A DNA stretch of 64,000 nucleotides, taken from assembly GCF_018732085.1 (NCBI RefSeq), contig NZ_CP076103.1, positions 1,364,001 through 1,428,000 on the forward strand, read 5' to 3'. Below, one piece after another: positions 27,540 through 36,683 of this stretch (within the stretch, counting starts at the first letter, position 1; every line of letters begins with the position of its first letter). Under the pieces are notes generated by a model that was given only the letters and a program-made list of their open reading frames with translations, was not told the origin of the DNA and did not search any database. The translations under genes and the position numbers were made by a program. The DNA comes from Lysobacter capsici (GTDB lineage Bacteria; Pseudomonadota; Gammaproteobacteria; Xanthomonadales; Xanthomonadaceae).

Positions 27540-28493
27540 ATGACCCACACACGCTCCCGCACCACCGCTCGCGTTCTCCGGCGTCTGCCCGCGTTCGGCC
27601 TGCTCGCATTCGGCCTGGCCGCCGCGTTGCCGGTGTTCGCCGCGACCCCGATCAACCAAACCCGCCCGATCGATCCGCTCGGCAGCGTCGAGATCGACAA
27701 CGTCAAGGGCCTGATCCAGGTCCGCGCCTGGGACCGGCCCGAGGTCAAGATCGAAGGCTCGCTCGGCGAAGGCGTGGAAAAGCTCGAGATCGAAGGCGAC
27801 CGCGAGAACTTGTCGATCAAGGTGCGTTACCCCAATCGCGGCAGCGGCATGGGCCTGCTCGCCGGCGGCGACAAGGGCGAACCGACCGAACTGCGCGTGA
27901 CCGTGCCGCTGCGGGTGAAGCTGGAGATCGATGCGGTCTCGGCCGATGTCGACGTCAGCGGCGTGGCCTCGCGCGAGCTGAGCATCGACAGCGTCAGCGG
28001 CGATGTCGTCGTCGCCGGTGCGCCGCGCGAGGCCGAGATCGACAGCGTCAGCGGCGACCTGCGCCTCACCCTCAACAGCGGCAAGGTTTCGGCGCAGACG
28101 GTCAGCGGCGATCTGGAATTGCGCGGGCGGCTCAACGGCGAGGTCTCGGTCGAGACCGTGTCGGGCAAGGTCGACGTGGCCACGCGCGAATCGAGTTTGA
28201 ACAAGCTGTCCGGCAACTCGGTGTCCGGCGATCTGCGCGTGACCGCATCGCTCGGCGACGGCGGCGAGATGTCGCTGGAAACCGTCAGCGGCGACATCCG
28301 CCTGAGCCTGCCGCGCAGCCTGTCGGCGAACGTGCGTGGGCAGAGCTTCAGCGGCGACCTGCGCGCGCCCGATGCGCAGATCCAGCGGCCCAAGCACGGC
28401 CCGGGTTCGAGCTTCGAACACCGCTACGGCAGCGGCAACGGCAAGATCAAGCTCGAGACCTTCTCGGGCGATGCGACGCTGGAACTGAACTGA
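27540..28493 (+). CDS. Exported DUF4097 beta-strand repeat protein
   Basis: A 317-residue protein with a signal peptide (about 1-35, ending PVFA|ATP). The body contains the recurring TVSGDL/SVSGDV motif at least seven times at a spacing of about 20-25 residues, as in the DUF4097 family, which is predicted to form a right-handed beta-helix or adhesin-like sheet. It lies 17 bases after the putative anti-sigma gene and is likely in its operon. DUF4097 genes often accompany ECF sigma/anti-sigma pairs, so it may take part in, or be the output of, envelope sensing. The molecular function is unknown. Confidence 0.85.
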   Translation: MTHTRSRTTARVLRRLPAFGLLAFGLAAALPVFAATPINQTRPIDPLGSVEIDNVKGLIQVRAWDRPEVKIEGSLGEGVEKLEIEGDRENLSIKVRYPNRGSGMGLLAGGDKGEPTELRVTVPLRVKLEIDAVSADVDVSGVASRELSIDSVSGDVVVAGAPREAEIDSVSGDLRLTLNSGKVSAQTVSGDLELRGRLNGEVSVETVSGKVDVATRESSLNKLSGNSVSGDLRVTASLGDGGEMSLETVSGDIRLSLPRSLSANVRGQSFSGDLRAPDAQIQRPKHGPGSSFEHRYGSGNGKIKLETFSGDATLELN

Positions 28494-28698
28494 TCGATCC
28501 CGCGGCCGGCGCGATGCCGGTCGCGTCGGCTGCGGTGATTGCGAACCGCATGCAGGCGGCCGCGGCGCGGCCTGTGCGCGACCGCGCCGGCAGTGTATTT
28601 TCTTCGCCAGGACGCGCACGCAGCGTCCGCTGCGCAAGCACCGCAGCGACGGCCGGCAGGGGCGCGGCCGCGACATCCAGCCCGGCGAGGACGCGGTT

Positions 28699-29964
28699 TT
28701 GAACGAACAGGTCAATCAACTGGTCCAGGCCGCCGGCCTGGCCTCGCGCGCGGGCCGTTGGCAAGAGGCCGAAACGCTCTGGCAACAGGTTCGCGCGATC
28801 GCGCCGCAGCATCCGCAAGCGCTGTACAGCCTGGGCATCCACGCCTTCCAGCGCGGCGACACCCAGGGCGCGATCGAGCTTTTGCATGCCGCGCACCGCG
28901 CCGCGCCGAACGACCCGATGATTCTGTTGTCGATCGGCGTGGTCCAGCGCGAACGTGGCGACGCCGCCGCCGAGTGGGAGGCGATCAGCGCCTCACTGGC
29001 GGCCGATCCGTACTTCCTGGCCGGGTTGCTGGCCAAGGCTTCGTTCCTCGAGCGCCAAGGCAAGCAGCGCGCGGCGGCGGATGCGTATCGCAACGCGCTG
29101 ACCGTCGCGCCGCCGCAGCCGCATTGGCCGGACATGCTCAAGGAGCAGTTGCTTCACGCCAGCCGGCGAGTCGAGGCGTATCGCGAGGAGTTCGCTGAAT
29201 TCCTCGCTCATCGCGTCGGCGGCCCACGCGCCGCGCTCGATGTCGGCACGCTCGGTCGCTGGGACGAAGCGGCGTCGATCATGGTCGGCCGAACCAAGCC
29301 GTATCACGCCGATTGCAATCAGCTATGCGTGCCGCGCTTGCCGGCGATCCCGTTCCACGATCGCTCGCAGTTCGCCTGGGTGGAGGAACTGGAAAGCCGC
29401 ACCTACGACATCATCAAGGAAATGCGGGTGGTGCTGCGCGAAGAGCAGGCCGAGTTCACCCCGTACATCGAGTACCAGCCCGGCGACCCGGTCAACCAAT
29501 GGCGCGAGCTCAATCATTCGCGGCGCTGGAGCACCTACAAGCTGTGGAGTTATTCCCAACCGGTCGACGAGCACCTGGCGCGCTGCCCGCAGACCCGCGC
29601 CGCGCTGGAAGCGGTGGAGATGGCGGCGATCGCCGACGTGTGCCCGAACGCGATGTTCTCGGCGTTGGCGCCGCACACGCACATCCCGCCGCATCACGGC
29701 GAGACCAACGCGCGCTTGGTCGTGCATCTGCCGTTGATCGTGCCGGAGCACTGCCGCTATCGGGTCGGGTTCGAACGGCGCGAATGGAAGGTCGGCGAAG
29801 TGCTGATCTTCGACGACTCGATCGAGCACGAAGCCCACAACGACAGCGACGAGCTGCGCGTGGTGCTGATCTTCGATGTATGGAATCCGCTGCTGTCGCT
29901 GGCCGAACGCGACATGGTCAACGCGATGATGGGCGCGCACCGGGATTTTCTGGCCGGCCGCTGA
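28699..29964 (+). CDS. TPR / aspartyl-asparaginyl beta-hydroxylase family dioxygenase
   Basis: A 421-residue protein. TPR-like helices fill residues 1-150 (WQEAETLWQQVRAIAPQHPQALYSLGIHA and following). The C-terminal third is the aspartyl/asparaginyl beta-hydroxylase domain, a 2-oxoglutarate/Fe(II) dioxygenase. Its metal and cosubstrate residues are visible in HTHIPPHHGETNARLVVHLP and, about 40 residues later, DDSIEHEAHND; the strand RVVLIFDVWNP closes the fold. It should hydroxylate a protein, peptide or lipid-linked substrate in the cytoplasm; which one is not evident. The TTG at 28699 is accepted because the TPR region begins at once (MNEQVNQLVQAAGLA). It stands alone between the ECF operon and the TonB receptor cluster. 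Confidence 0.86.
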   Translation: MNEQVNQLVQAAGLASRAGRWQEAETLWQQVRAIAPQHPQALYSLGIHAFQRGDTQGAIELLHAAHRAAPNDPMILLSIGVVQRERGDAAAEWEAISASLAADPYFLAGLLAKASFLERQGKQRAAADAYRNALTVAPPQPHWPDMLKEQLLHASRRVEAYREEFAEFLAHRVGGPRAALDVGTLGRWDEAASIMVGRTKPYHADCNQLCVPRLPAIPFHDRSQFAWVEELESRTYDIIKEMRVVLREEQAEFTPYIEYQPGDPVNQWRELNHSRRWSTYKLWSYSQPVDEHLARCPQTRAALEAVEMAAIADVCPNAMFSALAPHTHIPPHHGETNARLVVHLPLIVPEHCRYRVGFERREWKVGEVLIFDDSIEHEAHNDSDELRVVLIFDVWNPLLSLAERDMVNAMMGAHRDFLAGR

Positions 29965-29981
29965 CGGCCACGCGCATCATC

Positions 29982-30065
29982 TTCGAATCTCGAATCTCGA
30001 ATCTCGAATCTCGAATCTCGAATCTCGAATCCCGAATCCCGAATCCCGAATCCCGAATCCCGAAC
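29982..30065. repeat. CGAATCT/CGAATCC heptanucleotide microsatellite
   Basis: About seven units of CGAATCT run directly into about five units of CGAATCC, so a homogenised variant has spread through half of the array. It lies between two convergent genes, just before a terminator. Confidence 0.9.
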
Positions 30066-30066
30066 G

Positions 30067-30092
30067 AAAAAAAGGCGGGCCGAAGCCCGCCT
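30067..30092 (-). terminator. Rho-independent terminator of the first TonB receptor
   Basis: GGCGGGC-CGAA-GCCCGCC stem with a run of seven A on the plus strand (T on the minus strand) immediately downstream in the minus direction. Confidence 0.85.
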
Positions 30093-30119
30093 TGAATTCG
30101 ACTCGGATCGTGTTTCTTA

Positions 30120-33023
30120 TCAGAAGCGCATGGTCAGGCCGAGGGTGAAATAACGGCCCAGCGTGTCGTAGTACTGCGGGAACGTGTTGCCGCTGTTGTA
30201 GGTGGTGCTGCCGATGTTGCCGCCCACGACCGGCGGCTTCTTGTCGGCCAGATTGGTGACCGTGAAGTTGACGCGCGCATTCCACGGCAGCTCGTAGGCC
30301 ATGGTCAGGTCGAAGTAGTCGTACGCGTCGATCGAGGTGTACGGCTGGTACCAGGTGATCGGACCGGGTTCGACGTCGACCGAGCTCAGGTGACGCCAGT
30401 TCAGGCCCAGCTCGAAGTCCTTGACCGACCACACCGCGCGGAAGCTCGACTTGTAGTCGTAGATGATGCCGGCGGCGACGTTGCACGAAACGCCGTAGAC
30501 GCCGACGCAGTCGTAGTTGTTGACCAGCGGATCGGCCTGGTAGTCGAACGAATCGGTCTTGGTCAGGTCGAGCGCGAAGTCCAGGCGGCCCCATTCGTTG
30601 CTCAGCGGGATGCCGTAGCGCACGCCCAGGTCCCAACCGTCGGTCTTGATCCGGCCCTTGTTGGAGCGATCCAGGAACGGACCGCGCGCGCCTTCGTTGA
30701 GCGAGCCGTCGGTGGGATTGCGGGCGCCGAGCATCAGCTGGCACATCGGGTGGGTGACGCTGAGGGTGGGATTGAGCTTCTGGTCGTAGCAGCCGAACAG
30801 CGCGTCGCCCAGCAGCGGACGGGTGATCGCGTCCTTGATGTCGATCTTCCAGTAGTCCAGCGTGACCGACAGGTTCTCGGTCGGCTGCCACACCAGGCCG
30901 AGGGTCTGGGTGTCGGCTTTTTCCGGGCCCAGGATCGGGTTGCCGCCGATGTAGGCATAGGCCTGGCCGGAGTTCGGGCCGTCGATGCCGTTGGCGCTGT
31001 TGAGGATCGCCGCCGGCACGCCGGTGGCGACGCACAGCGCGCCGGTGGCGCTGGTCGGGCCGCCGACCTTGGCCAGCTCGGAAGCCTGGCAGGGATCCAC
31101 GGCGCTGTTGTCCAGGCTGCTGGTGAGCGGCTGGAACAACTCGTTGACGTTCGGGGCGCGGGTCGCGCGCTGGAACATGCCGCGGAAACGCAGGGTTTCG
31201 ATCGGCGCCCATTCCAGGCCGTACTTGTAGCTGCCGTAGTCGACGTCGGTCTGGCCGGACTTGAACTGGGTGTGGCGGTAGCCGCCTTCGAAGTTCAACG
31301 CGTACGCGCCGGTCTTGCCGCTGATCAGCGGCACGATGGTTTCGACGTAGGCTTCGCGCAAGGTCAGGTTGCCGCGCACGTCCGGGTTGGCGCCGCCGGC
31401 GCCCTGGACTTCGTTGGGATCGCGCGACGCCGCATCGGCTTGATTCATCGCGTCGACCTTGCGGCCTTCCAGACCGAACGCCAGGCCGATCGGATAGTCG
31501 GCCAACGGGCTCTTGAACTCGTCGCCCAGATCGCCGTTGATCGTTCCCGACCACACTTCTTGCTCAACCCGCTGGGTGGCGAAGGTGATGACTTCCAGGA
31601 ACTTCTTGGTCTTCGGGTCGAAGGTGCCTTCCTTGCCCCACAGGTTGATCGGGATGCAGCCGCCGCTGGGATCGACGCAGTTGATGCCGTCGGTCGACAG
31701 CAGCGCCTGCTGGCTGCGGGTGTAGGACAGGAAGCCGCCGTTGACGACCAGCTGGTCGGCTTCGCCGTGCGACCAATACGCGTCGTAGCGCCAGTTGTCG
31801 TTGATCTTGCCGCGCAGGCCCAGGGTGGTCTGGAAGACTTTGTTCTGGAAGTCGGTGGTGCGGGTTCCCAGCTCGGTGGAGCGGCGCAGCACCGCGGCAT
31901 TGACGGTGGAACTGCTGCCGACATGGCAGTCGGCCGCCGCTACGCCGAAGGTGGAGCACAGTTGCTGGCGCGCCGGCTCGGGGATCATCGGGTTGCCGAT
32001 GCCGATGTCGAACGCGGCGCCGAACAGGCCGCCCGGGGCGACCTGCGAAGCCACGTCGGAGCGCGTGTAGAGCACCTGCGCATAGGCTTCAGCGTGCTCG
32101 TTGACCTCATAGCGGGCCAGCGCGGTGGCCTGCCAGCGGTCCAGCGCGGTCTGGAAATAATTGTAGGGGTTGTAGTTGAAGCGCTGATTGATGCCGCCGA
32201 AACCGCCGGTGTCGGGGTTGAACTGGCCGATGCCGCCGATGCGCGTGGGGATGGCCACGCTGGAACCGCCCTGACTGCCGTCGGTCGAATCCAGGGTGAA
32301 CACGCTGTAGTCGCGCGCGCCCTGCAGCAGCGCGTCGTTGTCGGTCTTGCCGACGCTCAGCACCACGTTGCCCTTGCCGTCGTCCAGGTTCACGCCCATG
32401 GTGACGGTGGTGTTGCGGCGGTCGGCGTCCTGCTTGCTGGACTGGCCGTAGCTGGAGTTGACCTCGATGCCTTCGAAGTTGCGCTTGAGCACGAAGTTGA
32501 CGACGCCGGAGACCGCGTCGGCGCCGTACACCGCCGAGGCGCCGCCGGTGACCAGATCCACGCTGTCGATCAGCGCCAGCGGGATCACGTTGGTGTCGAC
32601 CACGCCGAACAGGTTGAACGGAACCACGCGGCGGCCGTCCATCAGCACCAGGGTGCGATTGTCGCCGAGGCCGCGCAGGTTGATCGTGGCGCCGCCGTTG
32701 GCGCCGTTGTTGACGCCCGGACCAATTGCCGGCGTGGCGCCCGGCAGAATCTTGAGGAAATCTTCGGCAGTGACCGGCTGGTTGCGATTGATTTCTTCGC
32801 GATCCACGGTCATGACCGGGCTGTTGGTGGTCAGGCCCGGGATGGAAATGCGGCTGCCGGTGACCTGGATGCGATCCAGGGTCGTGGCGTCGGCGTCGGC
32901 GGGAGCCGCGGCGGGGGCCGAAGCGTCTTGAGCGGAGGCCAGTCCGGTGCCGGCCAAGCTGGTCGCACCGACGCACAGCGCGAATACGATCGCGTCGCGC
33001 AGCTGGGTGGTCTTCAGGGTCAT
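30120..33023 (-). CDS. TonB-dependent receptor (outer-membrane transporter)
   Basis: A 967-residue outer-membrane protein. The signal peptide (MTLKTTQLRDAIVFALCVGA, cleaved after SAQ near residue 32) is followed by a short Ala/Asp-rich linker and TTLDRIQVTGSRI, which begins the plug. The plug (about 55-190) contains INLRGLGDNRTLVLMDGRR and the VYGADAVSGVVNFVLKR segment. The rest is a 22-strand barrel ending in FTLGLTMRF with the terminal Phe used by the BAM machinery. It takes up a ligand using TonB energy; no neighbour reveals which one. The ATG at 33023 is chosen for its strong GGAGAGAG ribosome binding site. It shares the leader and the upstream 17-nt box with the next two receptors but is otherwise only distantly similar. 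Confidence 0.92.
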   Translation of the reverse strand: MTLKTTQLRDAIVFALCVGATSLAGTGLASAQDASAPAAAPADADATTLDRIQVTGSRISIPGLTTNSPVMTVDREEINRNQPVTAEDFLKILPGATPAIGPGVNNGANGGATINLRGLGDNRTLVLMDGRRVVPFNLFGVVDTNVIPLALIDSVDLVTGGASAVYGADAVSGVVNFVLKRNFEGIEVNSSYGQSSKQDADRRNTTVTMGVNLDDGKGNVVLSVGKTDNDALLQGARDYSVFTLDSTDGSQGGSSVAIPTRIGGIGQFNPDTGGFGGINQRFNYNPYNYFQTALDRWQATALARYEVNEHAEAYAQVLYTRSDVASQVAPGGLFGAAFDIGIGNPMIPEPARQQLCSTFGVAAADCHVGSSSTVNAAVLRRSTELGTRTTDFQNKVFQTTLGLRGKINDNWRYDAYWSHGEADQLVVNGGFLSYTRSQQALLSTDGINCVDPSGGCIPINLWGKEGTFDPKTKKFLEVITFATQRVEQEVWSGTINGDLGDEFKSPLADYPIGLAFGLEGRKVDAMNQADAASRDPNEVQGAGGANPDVRGNLTLREAYVETIVPLISGKTGAYALNFEGGYRHTQFKSGQTDVDYGSYKYGLEWAPIETLRFRGMFQRATRAPNVNELFQPLTSSLDNSAVDPCQASELAKVGGPTSATGALCVATGVPAAILNSANGIDGPNSGQAYAYIGGNPILGPEKADTQTLGLVWQPTENLSVTLDYWKIDIKDAITRPLLGDALFGCYDQKLNPTLSVTHPMCQLMLGARNPTDGSLNEGARGPFLDRSNKGRIKTDGWDLGVRYGIPLSNEWGRLDFALDLTKTDSFDYQADPLVNNYDCVGVYGVSCNVAAGIIYDYKSSFRAVWSVKDFELGLNWRHLSSVDVEPGPITWYQPYTSIDAYDYFDLTMAYELPWNARVNFTVTNLADKKPPVVGGNIGSTTYNSGNTFPQYYDTLGRYFTLGLTMRF

Positions 33024-33143
33024 CTCTCTCTCCAAGTGTCCTGAACGAACGGGAATGCCAAGCGATTGGGGGCTTGCCAAACGGCGTATAAGCAACAGCC
33101 TAAATTGGCAAAGCCGGGCCGATAGTAGACGGCTTGGGGGAAT

Positions 33144-33160
33144 AATTAAAGTGTTGTTAA
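33144..33160 (-). promoter_or_regulatory. Conserved upstream box of TonB receptor (copy 1)
   Basis: Minus-strand TTAACAACACTTTAATT, 121 bases before the ATG at 33023. The same box precedes the next two receptors. TTTAAT resembles a -10 hexamer, so it may be part of a promoter. Confidence 0.65.
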
Positions 33161-33208
33161 GGTCTGATTAGCGTCGCATGAAGACTTGCGACAGCAGTTG
33201 TCCAGCCA

Positions 33209-33238
33209 CAAAAAAACACGGCCCCGAAGGGCCGTGTT
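33209..33238 (-). terminator. Terminator of the second TonB receptor
   Basis: AACACGGCC-CCGAA-GGCCGTGTT stem flanked by eight A on the plus strand (T-tract on the minus strand), 25 bases after the stop codon at 33264. Confidence 0.88.
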
Positions 33239-33263
33239 GGGTGTCGCGATACTGCGGTGTCGC

Positions 33264-36200
33264 TTAGAAGCGCTGCTGGTACTTGAAGTACACGAAACGG
33301 CCGATGTCGTAGCCGCCGTAGTACGAGTAGCCCGAGTTCGGCTGAGCGTATTGCGGAGCGGAGTAGTGCTCGAACACGTTGTTCGCGCCGACCGCGATCG
33401 TGGCGTTCCACGGTGCGTTGAAGCGGACCTGCATGTCGTGGAAGGTGTTCGAACCGATTTCGTTCTTCGGCGAGATGGCGCCGTTGAGCTCCGGAGCGCT
33501 GTAATTCGGCAGCGAGCAGCGTTCCAGCGCAGGGCCGTCGTCCGCGGTGAAGAAGCAGTCTTCCTTCACGCCTGAGTAGTAACGCACCCCCCAGGTGAAG
33601 CCCCACGGACCCTTGTCCCAGCTCATGTTGAGGTTCGAGCGCAGGCGGAAGTTGCCGTTGAAGCCGTTTTGCTGGCTCGGGGTGGCTTTGCCGAGGATGT
33701 CGGTCTGCAGTTCGTTCTTGGTGGTGTAGCTGTTCAACCAAGCGAAACCGAAGCGGCCCCACTGCGTGTCGAGACGGTAGTTCACGTCAAAGTCGAAACC
33801 TTCGACTTCGTTGTAGCCCACGTTGATCGGCGCGAAGATGAAGCTGGTGATGGCGCCGGTGGCCGGATCGCGGGTGAAGCGCGAGCGGGCCGGATCCTGT
33901 CCGGTGTTGCAGCGCGACTCGATGCCGCGGGTGTAGCAGTCGGCCAGCACCTGGCTCGGATCGTCGCCGCGGATCGCATTTTCGATCTTGATGTTCCACC
34001 AGTCCAAGGACAGGTTGAGGTTCTCGATGAAGCTCGGGCTCCACACCACGCCGAAGGTCTTCGACTTGGAGGTTTCCGGAACCAGCTGATCGTTCGAACC
34101 CGACAGGAACGGCGTGTTGGTCTGCGAACCCGGGCCCTGGGCAACGCCTGCGGCGTTGTTGGCGAGCTGGCGGAAGGCGGGCGGTACGTCACGGTTGCAG
34201 CGCGCATTGCCAGCGGCATCGCCGAAGCTGGTGTCGCAGGCGTCGGTGTAGAACGAGAACGACTGGCTCAGACCGCCGTACAGGTCGGAAATGGTCGGGG
34301 CGCGGAAGCCCTCGGCATAGGTGGCACGAATCAGCAACGAGTCGATCGGCTTCCACTTCACGCCGAACTTGCTGTTGACGGTGTCGCCGAAGGTGTCGTA
34401 GTCGGAGTAACGGGTCGCCAGGTTGACGGTCAGTTCCTTCGCGCCCGTCATGTCGGCCAGGATCGGAATCTGCAACTCGCCGTAGAACTCGTCCAGGGTG
34501 TACGAACCGCCGGTCGGGCCGCTGGCCAGATCGGTCGAACCGCCGGTCTGCGAGAGCGCGTCGGGCGAGAAGTTGCCTTGTTCCTTGCGGTGCTCGTAAC
34601 CGACCGCCAGGCTCAGGTCACCGGCCGGCAGGGTCGCCAGGGTGCCGCTGAAGTTGACGAAGTAGTCGGTGGTCTTGGTTTTGCCGAGCGCCTGGCCTTC
34701 CTGGTACAGGTACTTCTGCACGTTCGGGTCGTTCAGGCCGTTGGAGCCGGCGTAGCCGAACGGCAGCAGCGGGTTCCACGGGGTGCATTGACCGCCGCCG
34801 GAGCCCAGGGCGATCGGATTGGCGGCGGTGCCGCACTGGACCTGACCCTGCGCATTGAGGAACGACGGGCCGACCGCGAGACGCGTGTTGGCGACGTTGA
34901 GGTTACCCGTGCTGATCTGGGTCGCCTTGTTCTCGTTGTACAGATAGCCCGCGTCCCAATCCCAGATCTTGCCTTCGCCCAGTTCGAACGAACCGCTGAA
35001 GGTGCCGGTGAAGCGGTACGAGGTCAGGCTGTTGCGGACCTGGCGCGGCACTTCCCAGCCACGACGTACGAATTGCACGGCGGTCGGTGGAGTAGCTGTG
35101 GTCGAGTTGGGTGGGGTGTAGCCCGCTTCCCCAGGAAGCCTGTTGCGGAATGGGTTGTAGTAGCTGTCGACCGACATGGGCGTGTTGAAGCCCGGCGACA
35201 GGGTGGCCGATTGGAACGGATAACCGGCGTTCTGCTGGAAGGAATCGCGGTCGTTGTACTGGATGTCGGTGTCGAAGCGCAGCCAGTCGGCGATGTCGTA
35301 GCCGGCGTTGACGAACAGCGACTTGCGCTCGATGCCGCTGTACACGGTCGATTCTTCGGCCGGTAGCGAGACGTCGGAGCTGTTTCGAGGACGGAAGTTA
35401 TTGGGGTTGCGAGGATCCAGGCCGGCGGTTTCGCGGGCGAGGAAGCGCGGAGCGCTCACCGGCAAGCCACTGGCCGGGTTGGTCCCGCGAGATACCACAC
35501 GGCCGGTCCAGGGATCGATACCCCTGCGCTTGGTGGGGTCGGGATTAGTATCGGTGGGATCCGGACGGATCGGAACCAGCAAAGCACCCCACTGAGTAGT
35601 GCCGGAGAAGCCGAAGTCACGCGGCGGGCTCTTTTCGCCGGTCGGGAAGCGAGCGGCGGAGAACCAGCGATCACGCGCCCAGACCGGATCTTCTTTCGCG
35701 TACTCGGCGCCGACCGTGACCGAGCCGCGGTCGCCGGTGAAGCCGATGGTGAAGTCGTAGCTCTGGCGGGTGCCGTCGCCCTGGCCCCACTGGCCGAGGT
35801 AGGCGTTGGCTTCGGCGCCTTCGAAGTTCTTGCGGGTGATGATGTTGATCACGCCGGCGATGGCGTCGGAACCGTAGATCGTCGAGGCGCCGTCCTTCAG
35901 CACTTCGATGCGTTCGACCATGCCCGACGGGATCGAGGAAACGTCCTGCAGACCGTCGTTGGTCGCGCCCAGGCGCTTGCCGTTGACGAGCACCAGGGTG
36001 CGGTTGGCACCGAGGTTGCGCAGATCGATGTAGTAACCACCGACGGATTCGCCCGAGGACAGCGGCGAGGTGCGGCTGATCGCCGGCGAGCCGGCGGCGG
36101 TGATGTTCTGCAGGATGTCGGCGACCGACTTGTAGCCCTGTTTCTCGATCTCGGCGCGGCTGATCTGAAGAACCGGGGCGGCGGTCTCGACGTCGACCTG

Positions 36201-36359
36201 GCGGATGCGCGAACCGGTCACTTCGACGCGATCGAGCGTGGTGGCTTCCTTGCTGCCGGCTTCCTGGGCAAGCGCGGCGCCCGTGCCGACCAGAGCGGCG
36301 CTAGTCACCGCAAGAGCGAACGTAATCGCGTCTCGCAGCTGGTTGGTCTTCAGGATCAT
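33264..36359 (-). CDS. TonB-dependent receptor, paralogue A
   Basis: A 1,031-residue receptor. The signal peptide (MILKTNQLRDAITFALAVTS, ending ALAQ) is followed by TTLDRVEVTGSRIRQVDVET, a plug with VADILQNITAAGSPA and INIITRKNFEGAEANAY, and a large barrel that ends in FVYFKYQQRF. It is a close paralogue of the gene at 36684-39665: long stretches of plug and barrel are identical, while a few blocks differ (for example about residues 245-300 and 380-425, and a short insert with ADDGPALERCS near the C-terminus). These probably lie in extracellular loops. The large size and the VTGSRI start resemble the expanded receptor family of Xanthomonadaceae. The ligand is unknown. The ATG at 36359 has a GAGAGAGAG ribosome binding site. 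Confidence 0.92.
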   Translation of the reverse strand: MILKTNQLRDAITFALAVTSAALVGTGAALAQEAGSKEATTLDRVEVTGSRIRQVDVETAAPVLQISRAEIEKQGYKSVADILQNITAAGSPAISRTSPLSSGESVGGYYIDLRNLGANRTLVLVNGKRLGATNDGLQDVSSIPSGMVERIEVLKDGASTIYGSDAIAGVINIITRKNFEGAEANAYLGQWGQGDGTRQSYDFTIGFTGDRGSVTVGAEYAKEDPVWARDRWFSAARFPTGEKSPPRDFGFSGTTQWGALLVPIRPDPTDTNPDPTKRRGIDPWTGRVVSRGTNPASGLPVSAPRFLARETAGLDPRNPNNFRPRNSSDVSLPAEESTVYSGIERKSLFVNAGYDIADWLRFDTDIQYNDRDSFQQNAGYPFQSATLSPGFNTPMSVDSYYNPFRNRLPGEAGYTPPNSTTATPPTAVQFVRRGWEVPRQVRNSLTSYRFTGTFSGSFELGEGKIWDWDAGYLYNENKATQISTGNLNVANTRLAVGPSFLNAQGQVQCGTAANPIALGSGGGQCTPWNPLLPFGYAGSNGLNDPNVQKYLYQEGQALGKTKTTDYFVNFSGTLATLPAGDLSLAVGYEHRKEQGNFSPDALSQTGGSTDLASGPTGGSYTLDEFYGELQIPILADMTGAKELTVNLATRYSDYDTFGDTVNSKFGVKWKPIDSLLIRATYAEGFRAPTISDLYGGLSQSFSFYTDACDTSFGDAAGNARCNRDVPPAFRQLANNAAGVAQGPGSQTNTPFLSGSNDQLVPETSKSKTFGVVWSPSFIENLNLSLDWWNIKIENAIRGDDPSQVLADCYTRGIESRCNTGQDPARSRFTRDPATGAITSFIFAPINVGYNEVEGFDFDVNYRLDTQWGRFGFAWLNSYTTKNELQTDILGKATPSQQNGFNGNFRLRSNLNMSWDKGPWGFTWGVRYYSGVKEDCFFTADDGPALERCSLPNYSAPELNGAISPKNEIGSNTFHDMQVRFNAPWNATIAVGANNVFEHYSAPQYAQPNSGYSYYGGYDIGRFVYFKYQQRF

Positions 36360-36482
36360 TTCTCTCTCTCTCTTCAAGGGCCTGATAAGCGGATATCGAT
36401 ATGCAAGGTTGGCCGGAGAGTGCAAACGAAAAAGCCTCATCTCGACTAACCGCGGCCCGGATACTAGTCACCTCATTTCGAT

Positions 36483-36499
36483 AATTAAAGTGTCGTTAA
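36483..36499 (-). promoter_or_regulatory. Conserved upstream box of TonB receptor (copy 2)
   Basis: Minus-strand TTAACGACACTTTAATT, one mismatch from copies 1 and 3, 124 bases before the ATG at 36359. Confidence 0.65.
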
Positions 36500-36629
36500 A
36501 ACGCCATGCGCGTAAATATCGCTTTAAATACGTACTAAATACACGCTCAGTAAGTAAGTGAGCGGAGATTCGATTGCTTGTAAATGTATTTGTCGTGATT
36601 TTTAAATGTATTTATGCAAATTTTTGGCA

Positions 36630-36657
36630 CAAAAAAACGGCCCCCGAAGGGGCCGTT
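36630..36657 (-). terminator. Terminator of the third TonB receptor
   Basis: ACGGCCCC-CGAA-GGGGCCGT stem with seven A beside it on the plus strand (T-tract on the minus strand), shortly after the stop codon at 36684. Confidence 0.88.
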
Positions 36658-36683
36658 CTTGTGGTGCGGTACCGCAGTGTTGC

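Larger units (their letters stand above)
36360..36683. other. Intergenic region between paralogous TonB receptors
   Basis: No gene. It carries the promoter region of paralogue A, with the conserved box at 36483-36499, and the terminator of paralogue B at 36630-36657. The middle part (36500-36630) is noticeably AT-rich compared with the rest of the window. Confidence 0.7.
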
